Source of the DNA: CADCTQ01 sp963844325
GTDB lineage: Bacteria; Bacteroidota; Bacteroidia; Cytophagales; 172606-1
NCBI GenBank assembly: GCA_963844325.1
Contig: CAWJNV010000001.1
Span: 124,001 to 188,000, forward strand
Direction of reading: 5' to 3'
Length of the DNA stretch: 64,000 nucleotides
How positions within the stretch are numbered: position 1 is the stretch's first letter; every line of letters starts with the position of its first letter. This document shows, one piece after another, positions 42,801 through 50,956 of the stretch. A program made the position numbers and the translations under genes. The notes below the pieces were generated by a model that was given only the letters and a program-made list of their open reading frames with translations, did not search any database and was not told the DNA's origin.

Positions 42801-43398
42801 CGTTGTATTTGGCGGCAAACTTGAGCAGCACGGCGTTGACCTTTTCCTGTTCGCCCATGCCGTGGCGCTGGAGTTCCACGTAGTAGTCTTCCCCGAACAG
42901 GTCGAGCCACCACCGGAAACGCCGTTCGGCCTCCTCCTCCCCTTCGTGCAGGATGGCCTGCGGCACCTCGGCGCCGATGCAGCAGGTGGTGGCAATGAGG
43001 CCCTTGTGGTACTTGAGCACGAGTTCCTTGTCGATGCGGGGCCACTTGCTGTAGAGCCCTTCCATGTAGCCCAGCGAACAGAGCTTGGAGAGGTTCTTGT
43101 ACCCGTCCTGGTCCTTGGCCAGCAGCAGTTGGTGAAAACGCTTGTCCCTTTCCTCCTTACTGAAACTCTTTTTGTGCCGGTCGTTCACCAGGTAAAACTC
43201 GCAGCCCACGATGGGCTTCACGTTGTACTTGTTGGCTTCGGCCACGAACTTAAACGCCCCGAACATGTTCCCGTGGTCGGTGAGGGCCACAGCGGGCATG
43301 CCGTCAGCCTGGGCCTTCTTCATCATGCTGGTGATGCGGGCCGCCCCGTCAAGCAGCGAGAACTGGGTGTGGCAGTGTAAGTGACTGAATACGGGCAT
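39874..43398 (-). CDS. dnaE: DNA polymerase III alpha subunit
   Basis: A 1174-aa replicative polymerase. The N-terminal PHP domain is intact ('HLHCHTQFSLLDGAAR', 'ALTDHGNMFGAFKF'). The C-family polymerase core has 'GPGRGSAAGSAVAYCIGI' and the catalytic acids in 'MPDIDTDFDDEGR'. The thumb/fingers and tandem helix-hairpin-helix ('GAVKGAGEAAVEAL') follow, then an OB fold ('MCVAGIVTKNVVRQAKNG'). Length is normal for Bacteroidota DnaE. Its ATG at 43398 is followed upstream by an 886-bp repeat-rich gap; downstream lies the restriction-modification cassette. Confidence 0.97.
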   Translation of the reverse strand: MPVFSHLHCHTQFSLLDGAARITSMMKKAQADGMPAVALTDHGNMFGAFKFVAEANKYNVKPIVGCEFYLVNDRHKKSFSKEERDKRFHQLLLAKDQDGYKNLSKLCSLGYMEGLYSKWPRIDKELVLKYHKGLIATTCCIGAEVPQAILHEGEEEAERRFRWWLDLFGEDYYVELQRHGMGEQEKVNAVLLKFAAKYNVKIICSNDSHYVDQDDFNAHDILLCVNTGELQSTPVWKGDSDDVQKPKGNRFGFFNDQFFFKKTAEMEKLFHDLPQSLDNTNEIVDKITPPKLKRDILVPNFPLPPQFASADDYLEHLTYEGAKKRYNGLPLTHADTSGLTLASEIEERLAHELRIIKTMGFAGYFLIVSDFINAGRAMGVSVGPGRGSAAGSAVAYCIGITNIDPVKYNLLFERFLNPERVSMPDIDTDFDDEGRQKVIDYVVDKYGKNQVAQIITYGTMAAKMAIKDVARVLELPLPESNALAKLVPEKPGTTLEMAFAEVPELAEIRRGNDLRAVVLKTAEKLEGSVRGSGIHAAGVIIAPGDLTDYIPVSTAKDSDLLVTQFDGKVIEDAGMLKMDFLGLKTLTIIRDALIMIKQNHGVDIDIDNLPLDDPKTFELYQQGDTVGTFQFESEGMRMYLKDLKPTNIEDLIAMNALYRPGPMQFIPNFINRKHGKEPVEYPHDLLEPILNYTYGIMVYQEQIMQTAQILAGYSLGGADLLRRAMGKKDKEKMAKERIKFMDGAKKIHNISEKKSSEVFDVMEKFAEYGFNRSHSAAYSVVAYQTGYLKANYPSEYMASVLTHSMGNIEKITFFMDECKRQGIPVLGPDVNESATAFAVNKSGQIRFGMGAVKGAGEAAVEALIAERTAKGPFKDVFDLAKRVNLRTVNKKTFESLAYAGAFDSFPGIHRAQYFHDEGGTLIEKIIKYGNTVQSDQGKVQVSLFGSGDGSLPPPRVHNCEPWSEIEKLKNEKEVVGFYISGHPLDQFRLEIQSFCSGTIDKIDNYRGKDMCVAGIVTKNVVRQAKNGNPFVLFTVEDYTGPLDMALFGEDYVNFNKYLAVGQFVYIKGKVQLRYGTNDQWELKPLQVQLLAELRKKMAKGLQINVDLAKVNKTIVSRLTAAAQSQPGDCFVKLVFFDQEEKMQVEASARKFRIFPSNELLAQLDEMELKYKLIW

Positions 43399-43653
43399 TA
43401 TAGGAGGTTTAGGAGGTTGATTGCTGACTCCCGGAATGGGAAGGGATGGTTAAAAATAGCAAAGGACGGGCAGAGATGGAAGGGTAGCACAATTTGTTGT
43501 TTCCCCGCCAGCCTTTAGGCTCAGCGGTTTACCTGCCTGCACAAACAGAATGTTCGTAGAAAGGTGCAATTCCTTCCAAATGGGCCGAACAACCGGCCGG
43601 GCGACGAACACGTGGAATCAAACTGGCCTGAATAAATGGGTTTGCCAGGGAAG

Positions 43654-44214
43654 AGGTTCACGCAAAGGCGCAAAGGAGGAGCGCAAAGGGCGCAAAGGTG
43701 CAGGGCGGCCGGCGTGTTCGGAGGCAGGCGTCGCCTCGCGGGAAGGTGCCGCATCGAGGTACATGTCGCATCGCGGGAAAGCGTCGCATCGCGGGAAAGC
43801 GTCGCATCGCGGGAAAGCGTCGCATCGCGGGAAAGCGTCGCATCGCGGCTCCCCTCCTTGGAGGGGTTAGGGGGTGGGTTTACTTCAATGAAGCAAGTTA
43901 TATGGGGATCATCGCATTAGGGTGACCTTCCCAATGCTGGTGACCAACTTTTCCGGGATCCTTTACCGATGCCGGTGCCTGCCTGGGGTAATGCGTTAAT
44001 TCCCAGTCCGGTGATCCCCAGATCACGCGGGGCATATCAGTAAACCCACCCCCTAACCCCTCCGAGGAGGGGAGCCGCGACGCGACGAGTACCGCGATGC
44101 GGCCCTTTCCCCCATGCGGCCCTTTCCCTCCATGCGACAACTGCCTCCCGAAACGCCCGCCGCCCTGCACCTTTACGCCCTTTGCGCTCCTCCTTTGCGC
44201 CTTTGCGTGAACCT
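43654..44214. repeat. 561-bp nested inverted repeat upstream of dnaE
   Basis: The outer arms start at 43654 (AGGTTCACGCAAAGGCGCAA...) and end at 44214 with the complement; the first 50 or so bases match with very few differences. The inner arms (about 43837-43883 and 44039-44085) of the type CGCGGCTCCCCTCCTTGGAG match at 45 of 47 positions. Between outer and inner arms the left side has the 18-bp tandem array at 43765 and the right side diverged copies of the same unit. The central 150 bp contain a further weak dyad. No protein is likely, although several short frames are open. Confidence 0.85.
43765..43848. repeat. 18-bp tandem repeat array
   Basis: GTCGCATCGCGGGAAAGC is repeated four times without a change (43765, 43783, 43801, 43819) and then partly (43837-43848). 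There are no spacers, so this is a direct tandem array and not a CRISPR. Confidence 0.92.
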
Positions 44215-44223
44215 ATTCCACCC

Positions 44224-44263
44224 CAAAAAAAGAAACAGCCCCGACAAATGCCGGGACTGTTTC
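44224..44263 (-). terminator. Rho-independent terminator after the PA14/ricin protein gene
   Basis: On the minus strand, AAACAGTCCCGGCA pairs with the complementary GTCGGGGCTGTTT around a short loop and is followed by a run of T (complement of 44225-44231). It starts 22 bp after the stop codon at 44285. Confidence 0.8.
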
Positions 44264-44284
44264 GATCAGTACAAAATTCCAGCT

Positions 44285-46066
44285 TTATTTCGCCACCACC
44301 AACTTCTTCGTTACCTCCTTGCCTTCAGCCGTGAAGCGCAGGAAGTAAATGCCGGTCGGGAGGGAAGTCACGTCGAGGTCAACCACGTTGTCGCCGGCGT
44401 GCAGTTCCACCGTTCTGGAAAGTTTGCTTTGAGAAGTAGCATCGGACACCTCTACCGAACCCTGGCCGTCGGCCTTGGCCTTGTAGGTCACCTGCACCAC
44501 GTCCTGGGCCGGGTTGGGGAACAGGGTCACGTTGTCGGCTGCTTCTTCCAGTTGTTCTTCAGCGGTTTCAGCCGCCGCTTCGCGGGCTGAGGAAGTTACA
44601 GACTGGATCCTCCACTTCTGGTGGCCGCCCCCCGTGTAGGTGTATTGCAGGATGCGAACCCCGTTTTGGGTAGAAGCACTGGCTACGTCGAGCGACTTGC
44701 CCGTGCTGCGGTTGATGATCTTGTAGTACCCGTCGGAGGTCAGTTCTACCTTCCACTGGTGCATGGCCGTGCCGCTGTAGGTGTGCTGCTCTACATTGCT
44801 CGTGGAACTGGTCACGGCGAGTACCTTGCCGCTGTGCTTGGCCACGATCTTGTAGTAGCCGCCGCCCACCGACTGGATGGAGAACTGCTGGTTGGAACCC
44901 GTGCCCTTGGTGTACTGGAGCGCATCGGCGCCGTTCACCGTTGAAGCCCCCGAGATGTCGATGGCCTTGCCGCTGTGCTTGGCCAGCAGCTGGTAGTAAC
45001 CCGAGAACGTAGGCCCGGCGGCTACCGGTTCTTCGTCCGGTACGGAAACCGTGCCGCCGCGGGAAATGCGCGACTGGGGCACGTGCTGCTTGGCAACGCC
45101 GGGGCCTTCGTACTTCACGTGGTAAAAGATCTGGGAGCCCCGCGTATCCATGTACACCACCGAGAAGGCATGCCGGCCGGCTTTGAGTTCGATGCGTCCG
45201 CTCTTTTCGGTCACCACGTTCTTCTGGTTGTTGCTCACCACCAGGGCGCCGCCAATGTACAGGTCGCAGGCGTCGTCGGCGTAGGTGTAGAAAGTGTACA
45301 TGCCGGTGGTGGGCACGTTGATGTAGCCCGTGTACTTGAAGGCGAAGTTGTCGCTTTGCGTGTTACCCGAAATGTCGAAGTAGCTCTTGGTACCCGTCCT
45401 TACCGGCCGCAGGTTGTCTACGTTGGGGCGGAAATCCCACCAGTTGGAACCCTGGTAGTACGCGTAGTTCACGCCGCCGCTGGTGCCCGAGGGGTTTTCG
45501 GGGTCGCGGGGACCGTAGGTGAAGCTCACCGGCACGAAACTATTGTTGGTGCCGCCCTGCACGGACCAGCTGCTGCCGTTCCAGAACACGCCGCCGAAGC
45601 AGGTCGCCACGCTGGTGGTGGTTATGCTGGTGTTGGAAGCGTACCAGGAGTCGCCGCCCTGCGTTTCGCTGCTCACCAGGTAGTACGCCGTGTTGGCGGG
45701 CAACGTGACGGTACGGGGCAGCGAGGCGTACTTGAACTGACCCGACGCGGCGCCGGCCAGCGAAACGCTTACCGTACTGCCGGGCACGTCTTTGCCGGTA
45801 AGTGCATTGACCAGCTTAAGCTGGTGGGTGCGGGAGTTGCCCGGGGCCACCATCCGGCCAAGGGCGTTGACGTTGAGGGGCGTGCCCCCCACCGTGAAGC
45901 GCATGCCCATCCAGGTGGTTTGCCCGAAGGCGGCAGCGGTGGTGAGCAGGGTGAGCAGGCTCAGCAGGAGCCGGCGCGAAAAAACGGGGAGGCGGGACGT
46001 ACCGTGGGGGCGGGTTTGCGGGGCCGCCGGTTGGCTTGGGGTATGGGCAATATATATCTTTTCCAT
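44285..46066 (-). CDS. T9SS-secreted PA14 / ricin-lectin protein
   Basis: A 593-aa exported protein. A signal peptide follows a 30-residue polar lead ('RRLLLSLLTLLTTAAAFG'). A beta-rich domain comes first, then a PA14-like carbohydrate-binding domain (about 215-350; 'GYINVPTTGMYTFYTYADD', 'SGRIELKAGRHAFSVVYMD'), then a ricin B-type lectin domain (about 360-500) with three repeats of 'YYKI..KHSGK...DV'. The C-terminus is a type IX sorting domain ('VTLFPNPAQDVVQVTYK' to 'LPTGIYFLRFTAEGKEVTKK'). It likely binds polysaccharide at the cell surface. It is the second gene of a pair with the one at 46118, 51 bp apart, and ends at a terminator. Confidence 0.85.
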   Translation of the reverse strand: MEKIYIAHTPSQPAAPQTRPHGTSRLPVFSRRLLLSLLTLLTTAAAFGQTTWMGMRFTVGGTPLNVNALGRMVAPGNSRTHQLKLVNALTGKDVPGSTVSVSLAGAASGQFKYASLPRTVTLPANTAYYLVSSETQGGDSWYASNTSITTTSVATCFGGVFWNGSSWSVQGGTNNSFVPVSFTYGPRDPENPSGTSGGVNYAYYQGSNWWDFRPNVDNLRPVRTGTKSYFDISGNTQSDNFAFKYTGYINVPTTGMYTFYTYADDACDLYIGGALVVSNNQKNVVTEKSGRIELKAGRHAFSVVYMDTRGSQIFYHVKYEGPGVAKQHVPQSRISRGGTVSVPDEEPVAAGPTFSGYYQLLAKHSGKAIDISGASTVNGADALQYTKGTGSNQQFSIQSVGGGYYKIVAKHSGKVLAVTSSTSNVEQHTYSGTAMHQWKVELTSDGYYKIINRSTGKSLDVASASTQNGVRILQYTYTGGGHQKWRIQSVTSSAREAAAETAEEQLEEAADNVTLFPNPAQDVVQVTYKAKADGQGSVEVSDATSQSKLSRTVELHAGDNVVDLDVTSLPTGIYFLRFTAEGKEVTKKLVVAK

Positions 46067-46117
46067 AGCAATGGCTTGCTGAGTTGATTTGGAATGGAAG
46101 TAAAGGGGAAAAGGGAA

Positions 46118-48106
46118 TTAGAGCACTTCGGCGATGCACAGCAGGAAGGGTTTGCCGGGAACCTGGGTGGCCGCGCCGAAGCGGAAGCCCATGTCCGTGG
46201 GCGTGTACCCGTTGAACTTCTGGGTCACGTAGTTCACTGCCTGCTTGCCGTTGTAATCCATCACCGACACGGTAGCCATGCCGCCGCATCCCCGCCACTG
46301 GTGGCCCACTTCGGCCGATACCGGGTCGACGAGGCGGCTGTCGCGCAGGATTTTGGCGACGCTGCCGCCCGTGGTGACCTGGTACACCGCCCGGTCGCCG
46401 CGGCAGGTGATGGTGAGGCGGTTGGCCTCGCGGCCACCCTGCAAGCCATACGCAATGTGCGAAGGATTTTTGCCCACGGAGAGGGTCTTCACCAGCGAGG
46501 GGGCCGTCTTGGAACCTGCCTTGTTGAGCGAAGCAGCGTTGTAGATGCGCAGCGTGCCGTCCATGGAGGTTACGTAGGCCGACACGCGGAACAGTTCACC
46601 GTCGAAGTCGGAGGGGCGGTCGAAGAAGAAGGCGCCGTCGCGGCCGAAACCGCAGGCTACCGCCGTCGGGCTCGGTACGGAGTATACCGTGCGCACCACC
46701 GGCCGCTGCTGGGGCGCGTGGTTGAAGGTGTGCGGCCACTGGCTGTCGAGCAGGCCCTGGTTCTTGGTGACGTAGTGGTTGGACGAAGTGGTGAACATCA
46801 TGTCCCGCACGTACTGGTAGAGGGGTTGCAGGTCCACGAAGGCCACTTTGTTTTCGGAGCGGGAAGCCACGATGGCGTAGCCGGCCCGGGCCGTTCTGCG
46901 GTAGTAGCCGCCGGTCCAGTTGCGCCACTTGTCGCGTTCCGACTGCGAACCGAAGTCCGGCGTCATGGTAGCCGAGGGGTCTACGCGGCCCTGGGTCATG
47001 CCGATGTCGGCGGTGGCCTCGATGGAAGTGGGGGCGGCGAAGGGCAGGTCGATGAAGCCGAGCAGCTTGACCCGGTTTACGCGGCCGTAGTTGGGCATGC
47101 TCCAGTAGAAGGGCATGTAGCTGGCGCCGAACGTGCTGAAGTGGTCGCTGGAGGTCAGGTGGGCCTGCACGGAGATCACGCCCAGTTGGCCCTTGCGGTT
47201 CGCTACATCCCACACGGTCACCAGGATGAACTCGTGGTTGAGCGTCATGGCGACGGCGGTGGGGATTTTGCCGGCGGGCAGCTTCACGAACGGATAGTAG
47301 GGTTCGATGCGCCAGGTGCCGAAGTCGTTGTTGTCAACCCGCCAGGTGTTGGGGTCGTTGCCGTTGCCGGTGAGGCCCACCAGGCCATTGGGGTAGATGA
47401 CGGCGCCGGTGAGGCTGGTCATGTACTTGGCCCGGGCGATGGCGATGGGCGGGTTGGGCTGCTTGCCGCCCGAGGCGCTGGTCCAGGGGGCGTACCTGGT
47501 GGCCAGGTCCGGGTTTTCGTTGAAGTAGTTGGCCTTGTCGGGGGTCCACATGATCCGCATGTCGGAGATGGTGGTAGGCGCCGATGCCAGGCAGGATACC
47601 GTGCCGATGCGGGCCCGGGCCATGCCGGGGTCGTTGGAAGCTTCGGGCTGGTAGAGGAGCTGGCCCGACTTCTGGTGCCAGTCAACCCGCTTGGGGGTGT
47701 TGGCGTAGTAATCGTACGGGTAGGGGTCCCAGCCGTTGGAGCCGATCTGCGATACGGTGGGGAAGCTGGCGGCGGTGCTGTGGTAGTAGTTGTAACGCGG
47801 CCCCAGGCGGTAATCCTGGATGTCGGGCCGGTTGTAGTTCTGCGCTACGAAGCCGTACTGCCCCCAGTTGATGCTGCCGTCGTCGTTCAGGATGAGTTCC
47901 TGCCAGCGGTCAGAGGGAACGTTGCTCTGTACGGGACCGAGCCGGGTTCCCGTCACGAAGGGCGTCTGGGCTTGGGTAAGCGGAGCGGCTGCCAGGACCA
48001 GGTTTAGGACTATAACAAGCCGCAGGCATGCATTGACAAGATTGCCCTGTACGGGCCCGAAAGGTGGAAAACAGTGGTTCTTGTGATGTGTTTTGTTCTT
48101 TTTCAT
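46118..48106 (-). CDS. Large exported protein of unknown function
   Basis: A 662-aa protein with a signal peptide (hydrophobic 'LVIVLNLVLAAAPLTQAQ', about 30-47). The mature part is rich in Trp, Tyr and Asn, with repeated strand-turn units such as 'VAFVDLQPLYQYVRD', 'SMDGTLRIYNAAS' and 'VYQVTTGGSVAKILRDSRLV', which suggests a beta-propeller. I do not recognise a family. There is no type IX sorting domain at its C-terminus ('GKPFLLCIAEVL'), unlike the neighbouring gene with which it is probably cotranscribed. It may stay in the periplasm or be a partner of that lectin. Confidence 0.7.
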   Translation of the reverse strand: MKKNKTHHKNHCFPPFGPVQGNLVNACLRLVIVLNLVLAAAPLTQAQTPFVTGTRLGPVQSNVPSDRWQELILNDDGSINWGQYGFVAQNYNRPDIQDYRLGPRYNYYHSTAASFPTVSQIGSNGWDPYPYDYYANTPKRVDWHQKSGQLLYQPEASNDPGMARARIGTVSCLASAPTTISDMRIMWTPDKANYFNENPDLATRYAPWTSASGGKQPNPPIAIARAKYMTSLTGAVIYPNGLVGLTGNGNDPNTWRVDNNDFGTWRIEPYYPFVKLPAGKIPTAVAMTLNHEFILVTVWDVANRKGQLGVISVQAHLTSSDHFSTFGASYMPFYWSMPNYGRVNRVKLLGFIDLPFAAPTSIEATADIGMTQGRVDPSATMTPDFGSQSERDKWRNWTGGYYRRTARAGYAIVASRSENKVAFVDLQPLYQYVRDMMFTTSSNHYVTKNQGLLDSQWPHTFNHAPQQRPVVRTVYSVPSPTAVACGFGRDGAFFFDRPSDFDGELFRVSAYVTSMDGTLRIYNAASLNKAGSKTAPSLVKTLSVGKNPSHIAYGLQGGREANRLTITCRGDRAVYQVTTGGSVAKILRDSRLVDPVSAEVGHQWRGCGGMATVSVMDYNGKQAVNYVTQKFNGYTPTDMGFRFGAATQVPGKPFLLCIAEVL

Positions 48107-48520
48107 ACATGATAGCTGGTTTCAGTACCCTGGAAATAACCCAGTCCTCCCCAGTCATGCAAATTTCGGAACCACTTTTTGCCCGAAAACGCGTATTTTC
48201 CTCGTTAAATCAAAAATTTTACTTAAATAGTTAAAAATTTCTGCAACCATTTGCGGGTCGCTTCCGTATAAAGCCTTCGCAAAAGGTAACCATCCCCGCC
48301 CAAAACCTTACATCGGTCTGTGTAATTTTTGCGCGCCCCCCTTGGAGCTGACAGAGGCAAATAAGTATAACTTTTCTAACAATACGCCTGATTGTTTCCT
48401 GCCTTTCGGCCCCCGGCGTCGGTTTCGGCACCGGGCCGGCGGTCCCTGGCAAAAATCCGTCCCGAACTTTATTATCCTGTTTATAGTATATTGCGCAACA
48501 GGCCATCACTTACCTCCTTT
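48107..48520. other. 414-bp divergent intergenic region
   Basis: It separates the exported-protein operon from the CNNM-type gene. The minus-strand-proximal half (about 48180-48240) is AT-rich and should contain the promoter(s), but I could not fix a convincing TAnnTTTG element. No gene or repeat was seen. Confidence 0.45.
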
Positions 48521-49828
48521 ATGGGCTCGGAAATAGGCATAATACTTTTTTTAGTCATAATAAATGGAATATTCTCAATGGCGGAGATCGCCATTGTCTC
48601 CTCCCGCAAGTCTCGCCTGGAAAACAGTGCCCAGAAGGGCAACAAAGGGGCCGAAGCCGCCCTCGAACTCGCCAACGCCCCCAACACGTTCCTCTCTACG
48701 GTTCAGATCGGCATTACGCTCATCGGCATTCTCACCGGTTTCTTCAGCGGCGCCGGCCTCTCGCAGCAAATGGCCCGCTACATTGCCCGCATTCCGGTGC
48801 TGGAGCAGTACAGCCAGGGCATCGCCGTGTTCGTGATGGTGCTCCTGATCACGTTCGTATCGCTGGTACTGGGTGAACTGGTGCCCAAGCGCATCGGCAT
48901 GCACAACCCCGAGGCCATTGCGTCGGTGATGGCCCGGCCCATGAACGTGGTTTCGCGGATCACCGCCCCGCTCGTGTGGCTGCTGAGCGTTTCCACGGAC
49001 GGGCTGCTGCGGCTGTTCCGGCTCAAACCCTCGGAAGAACCGGCCGTGACGGAAGAAGAAGTCACTTCCCTCATTGCGCAGGGCACCAACCTGGGGGTGT
49101 TCGAAGAAGTGGAACAGGACATCGTGGAACGGGTGTTCGCCCTCAGCGACCGCCGCGTGGGCTCGATCATGACCAACAAGCTCGACGTGGAGTGGATCGA
49201 CATCAACGACGAGTTCGACAACATCAAGCAAACCGTCCTTCAGTCGGAGTACAGCAACTTTCCCGTCTGCCGCGATTCGCTCGACGACGTGATCGGCATC
49301 ATCAACACCAAGAAGTTCCTCCAGACGCTCCTCCAGAACGAACAGGTGGACTGGCACGCGATGGTCGAAAAGGCGCTGTTCATCCCCGAAAGCATGAAGG
49401 CCTTCCGGGTGCTCGAACAATTCAAGGCCAACAAGATCCGCATTGCCGTGGTGGTCGATGAGTTCGGCACGGTGCAGGGGCTGGTTTCGATGAAAGACCT
49501 CTTCGAAGCCATGGTGGGCGACCTGGAAGAAGCCACCGAAGGGGAAGCCGAGATCGTGGAGCGCGAAGACGGCACTTTCCTGATCGACGCGCTGATTCCC
49601 TTCGACGAATTCATCTCGTACTTCGAAATTCCCGACGTGGACCCCGAGGAACGGGCCGGCTTCCACACGCTGGGCGGCCTGATCTTCACCATTGCCCGCC
49701 AGATTCCCAAAACCGGCGAAACCTTCTACTGGAACGGCGTCCATTTCGAGATCGTGGACATGGACGGCAACCGCATCGACAAGGTGCTCGTGCGCATGGG
49801 CGACGAGGACGAAGAGGCGGAAAAGTAG
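48521..49828 (+). CDS. CNNM / CBS / CorC-HlyC family membrane protein
   Basis: A 435-aa protein with a DUF21/CNNM membrane domain (about 1-190; 'AEIAIVSSRKSRLE', 'LVLGELVPKRIGMHNPEAIA'), a pair of CBS domains (about 205-335; 'DRRVGSIMTNKLDVEWI', 'VVVDEFGTVQGLVSMKDL') and a C-terminal CorC/HlyC domain (about 350-430). The family is often labelled hemolysin but members are ion exporters or regulators (Mg2+ or Co2+). The ATG at 48521 starts the first membrane helix; the frame is open 43 codons upstream but there is no such N-terminus in the family. Confidence 0.9.
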   Translation: MGSEIGIILFLVIINGIFSMAEIAIVSSRKSRLENSAQKGNKGAEAALELANAPNTFLSTVQIGITLIGILTGFFSGAGLSQQMARYIARIPVLEQYSQGIAVFVMVLLITFVSLVLGELVPKRIGMHNPEAIASVMARPMNVVSRITAPLVWLLSVSTDGLLRLFRLKPSEEPAVTEEEVTSLIAQGTNLGVFEEVEQDIVERVFALSDRRVGSIMTNKLDVEWIDINDEFDNIKQTVLQSEYSNFPVCRDSLDDVIGIINTKKFLQTLLQNEQVDWHAMVEKALFIPESMKAFRVLEQFKANKIRIAVVVDEFGTVQGLVSMKDLFEAMVGDLEEATEGEAEIVEREDGTFLIDALIPFDEFISYFEIPDVDPEERAGFHTLGGLIFTIARQIPKTGETFYWNGVHFEIVDMDGNRIDKVLVRMGDEDEEAEK

Positions 49829-50607
49829 GGTTGGCGCCGGCCCGTGCAACCGGGCGGCGGGCCGGTCATGGCCCGTTTGGAAAAATTGGCACTGCCAAAG
49901 GCAAGCATCAAAAAAAATTTAGTGATAAATCATAAGAATCACCCGGGAGTGCAACCCGGGGATTCGCCCGGCCGCGTTTCAGGCGCCCCGGACGGCCGCA
50001 AAGCGCAATTCCGGGCACCCGGGCAACCGTTAAAAATGGGCGCGGCCGCCGTCGGCGATACATACAATATATATAATGGAGTGAGGGACAAAAGATGCGG
50101 GCGCGGCCCGGGTTGAACGGCAGCGCGGCGGCGGTTTTAGTGAATAGGTATACCTATATATATGGTGTTACCACCGGCCGGAAAAAGAGCCGGGGGACGG
50201 CCTTTTTCGGCTTATGAAACGCGAGATTTTTCCGGGTGCACGGACCGGTGCACAACAAGCGCGTAGCATATATATATGGAGTGTACTCCCGCAACGGATG
50301 TAAGGTGCGCCGTCCCAAAGTGGCCGGGCCGGCTGGGCGCATGCACCGGGCCAGGTTCTCTTACCTCCGCCGGCGGCCCCATTTTAAAAATTTGCAAATA
50401 TTTGTCCGAAGGCGCCGGACCGGCAATCCTCAGACCATTTTTCACTTATCGGTGATGGGGAAGCGGTACCGGGTGGCCCCGCAAAGCGGTTTTACGGGTT
50501 TCTGCGGGTGCAACTGGCGGCAACCCCACCTTTTACTCCTCTCATTTGGTTGCACATTTCCGGGAATTAATTGCAACCTGCGGCGTTGCTTAAACGGAGG
50601 CCCAGAC
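49829..50607. other. Non-coding 0.8-kb region with recurring ATATATAT patches
   Basis: In otherwise GC-rich DNA there are three short patches: 50065-50083 (CAATATATATAATGGAGTG), 50154-50173 (CCTATATATATGGTGTTACC) and 50266-50289 (ATATATATGGAGTG core). Open frames here are short and lack coding character. The function is unknown; they could be promoters or DNA-bending sites of the secreted protease gene that follows. Confidence 0.5.
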
Positions 50608-50691
50608 ATTTTGTTGCGAAAATTGCAATTCACAATGCTCATTTTATTACTTGACTTTCTTATATTTGGTAATTAATCGCACTTACCAAAT
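50608..50691 (+). promoter_or_regulatory. Shared upstream element and promoter of the S8 protease gene
   Basis: This stretch carries ATTTTGTT(A/G)CG.AATT.GCAAT, then 37 bp from GTTGCG to CTTGACTTTC, then the -7-like TATATTTG (50661-50668). The same motifs at identical spacing precede the M36 protease gene at 56223. Just after it, ATTTGGTAA (50664-50672) and TTACCAAAT (50683-50691) form a perfect 9-bp dyad. The 5' leader to the ATG at 50957 would be about 285 nt. Confidence 0.7.
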
Positions 50692-50956
50692 CCAATTTGG
50701 CCCGTCAAACCAGTCTTACCCAGCGCAACCTATCCCGCATGACAGCATAACTACACCCACGCCTATTCCTTTCCGGGTGGTCCGTTCATGAGATGAAGGG
50801 CCACCACCGACGGGGCGCCGTCCACCGTTGTCTTCCGTCTTTCCGCTGCTTCGCACGATTTCCTTTCCGGCCCGCCGTCTCCCGGCGGCATGACCCGCAT
50901 TGCCTTGCTTTTTCCTTTCCAACCTTTTCCTACATACCAATCTATCTTTACTTTAC

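Noticed and set aside
43765..43848. Possible CRISPR array.
   Set aside because: The 18-bp units are directly adjacent without spacers and no cas gene is in the window.
43550..43925. Open frames reading repeated 'SHRGKA' or 'RIAGK' peptides.
   Set aside because: They translate the 18-bp tandem array inside a long inverted repeat; there is no start region or homologous domain.
49844..50676. Short frames in the region between the CNNM gene and the S8 protease gene.
   Set aside because: They have poor composition and no ribosome-binding context; the region looks regulatory.
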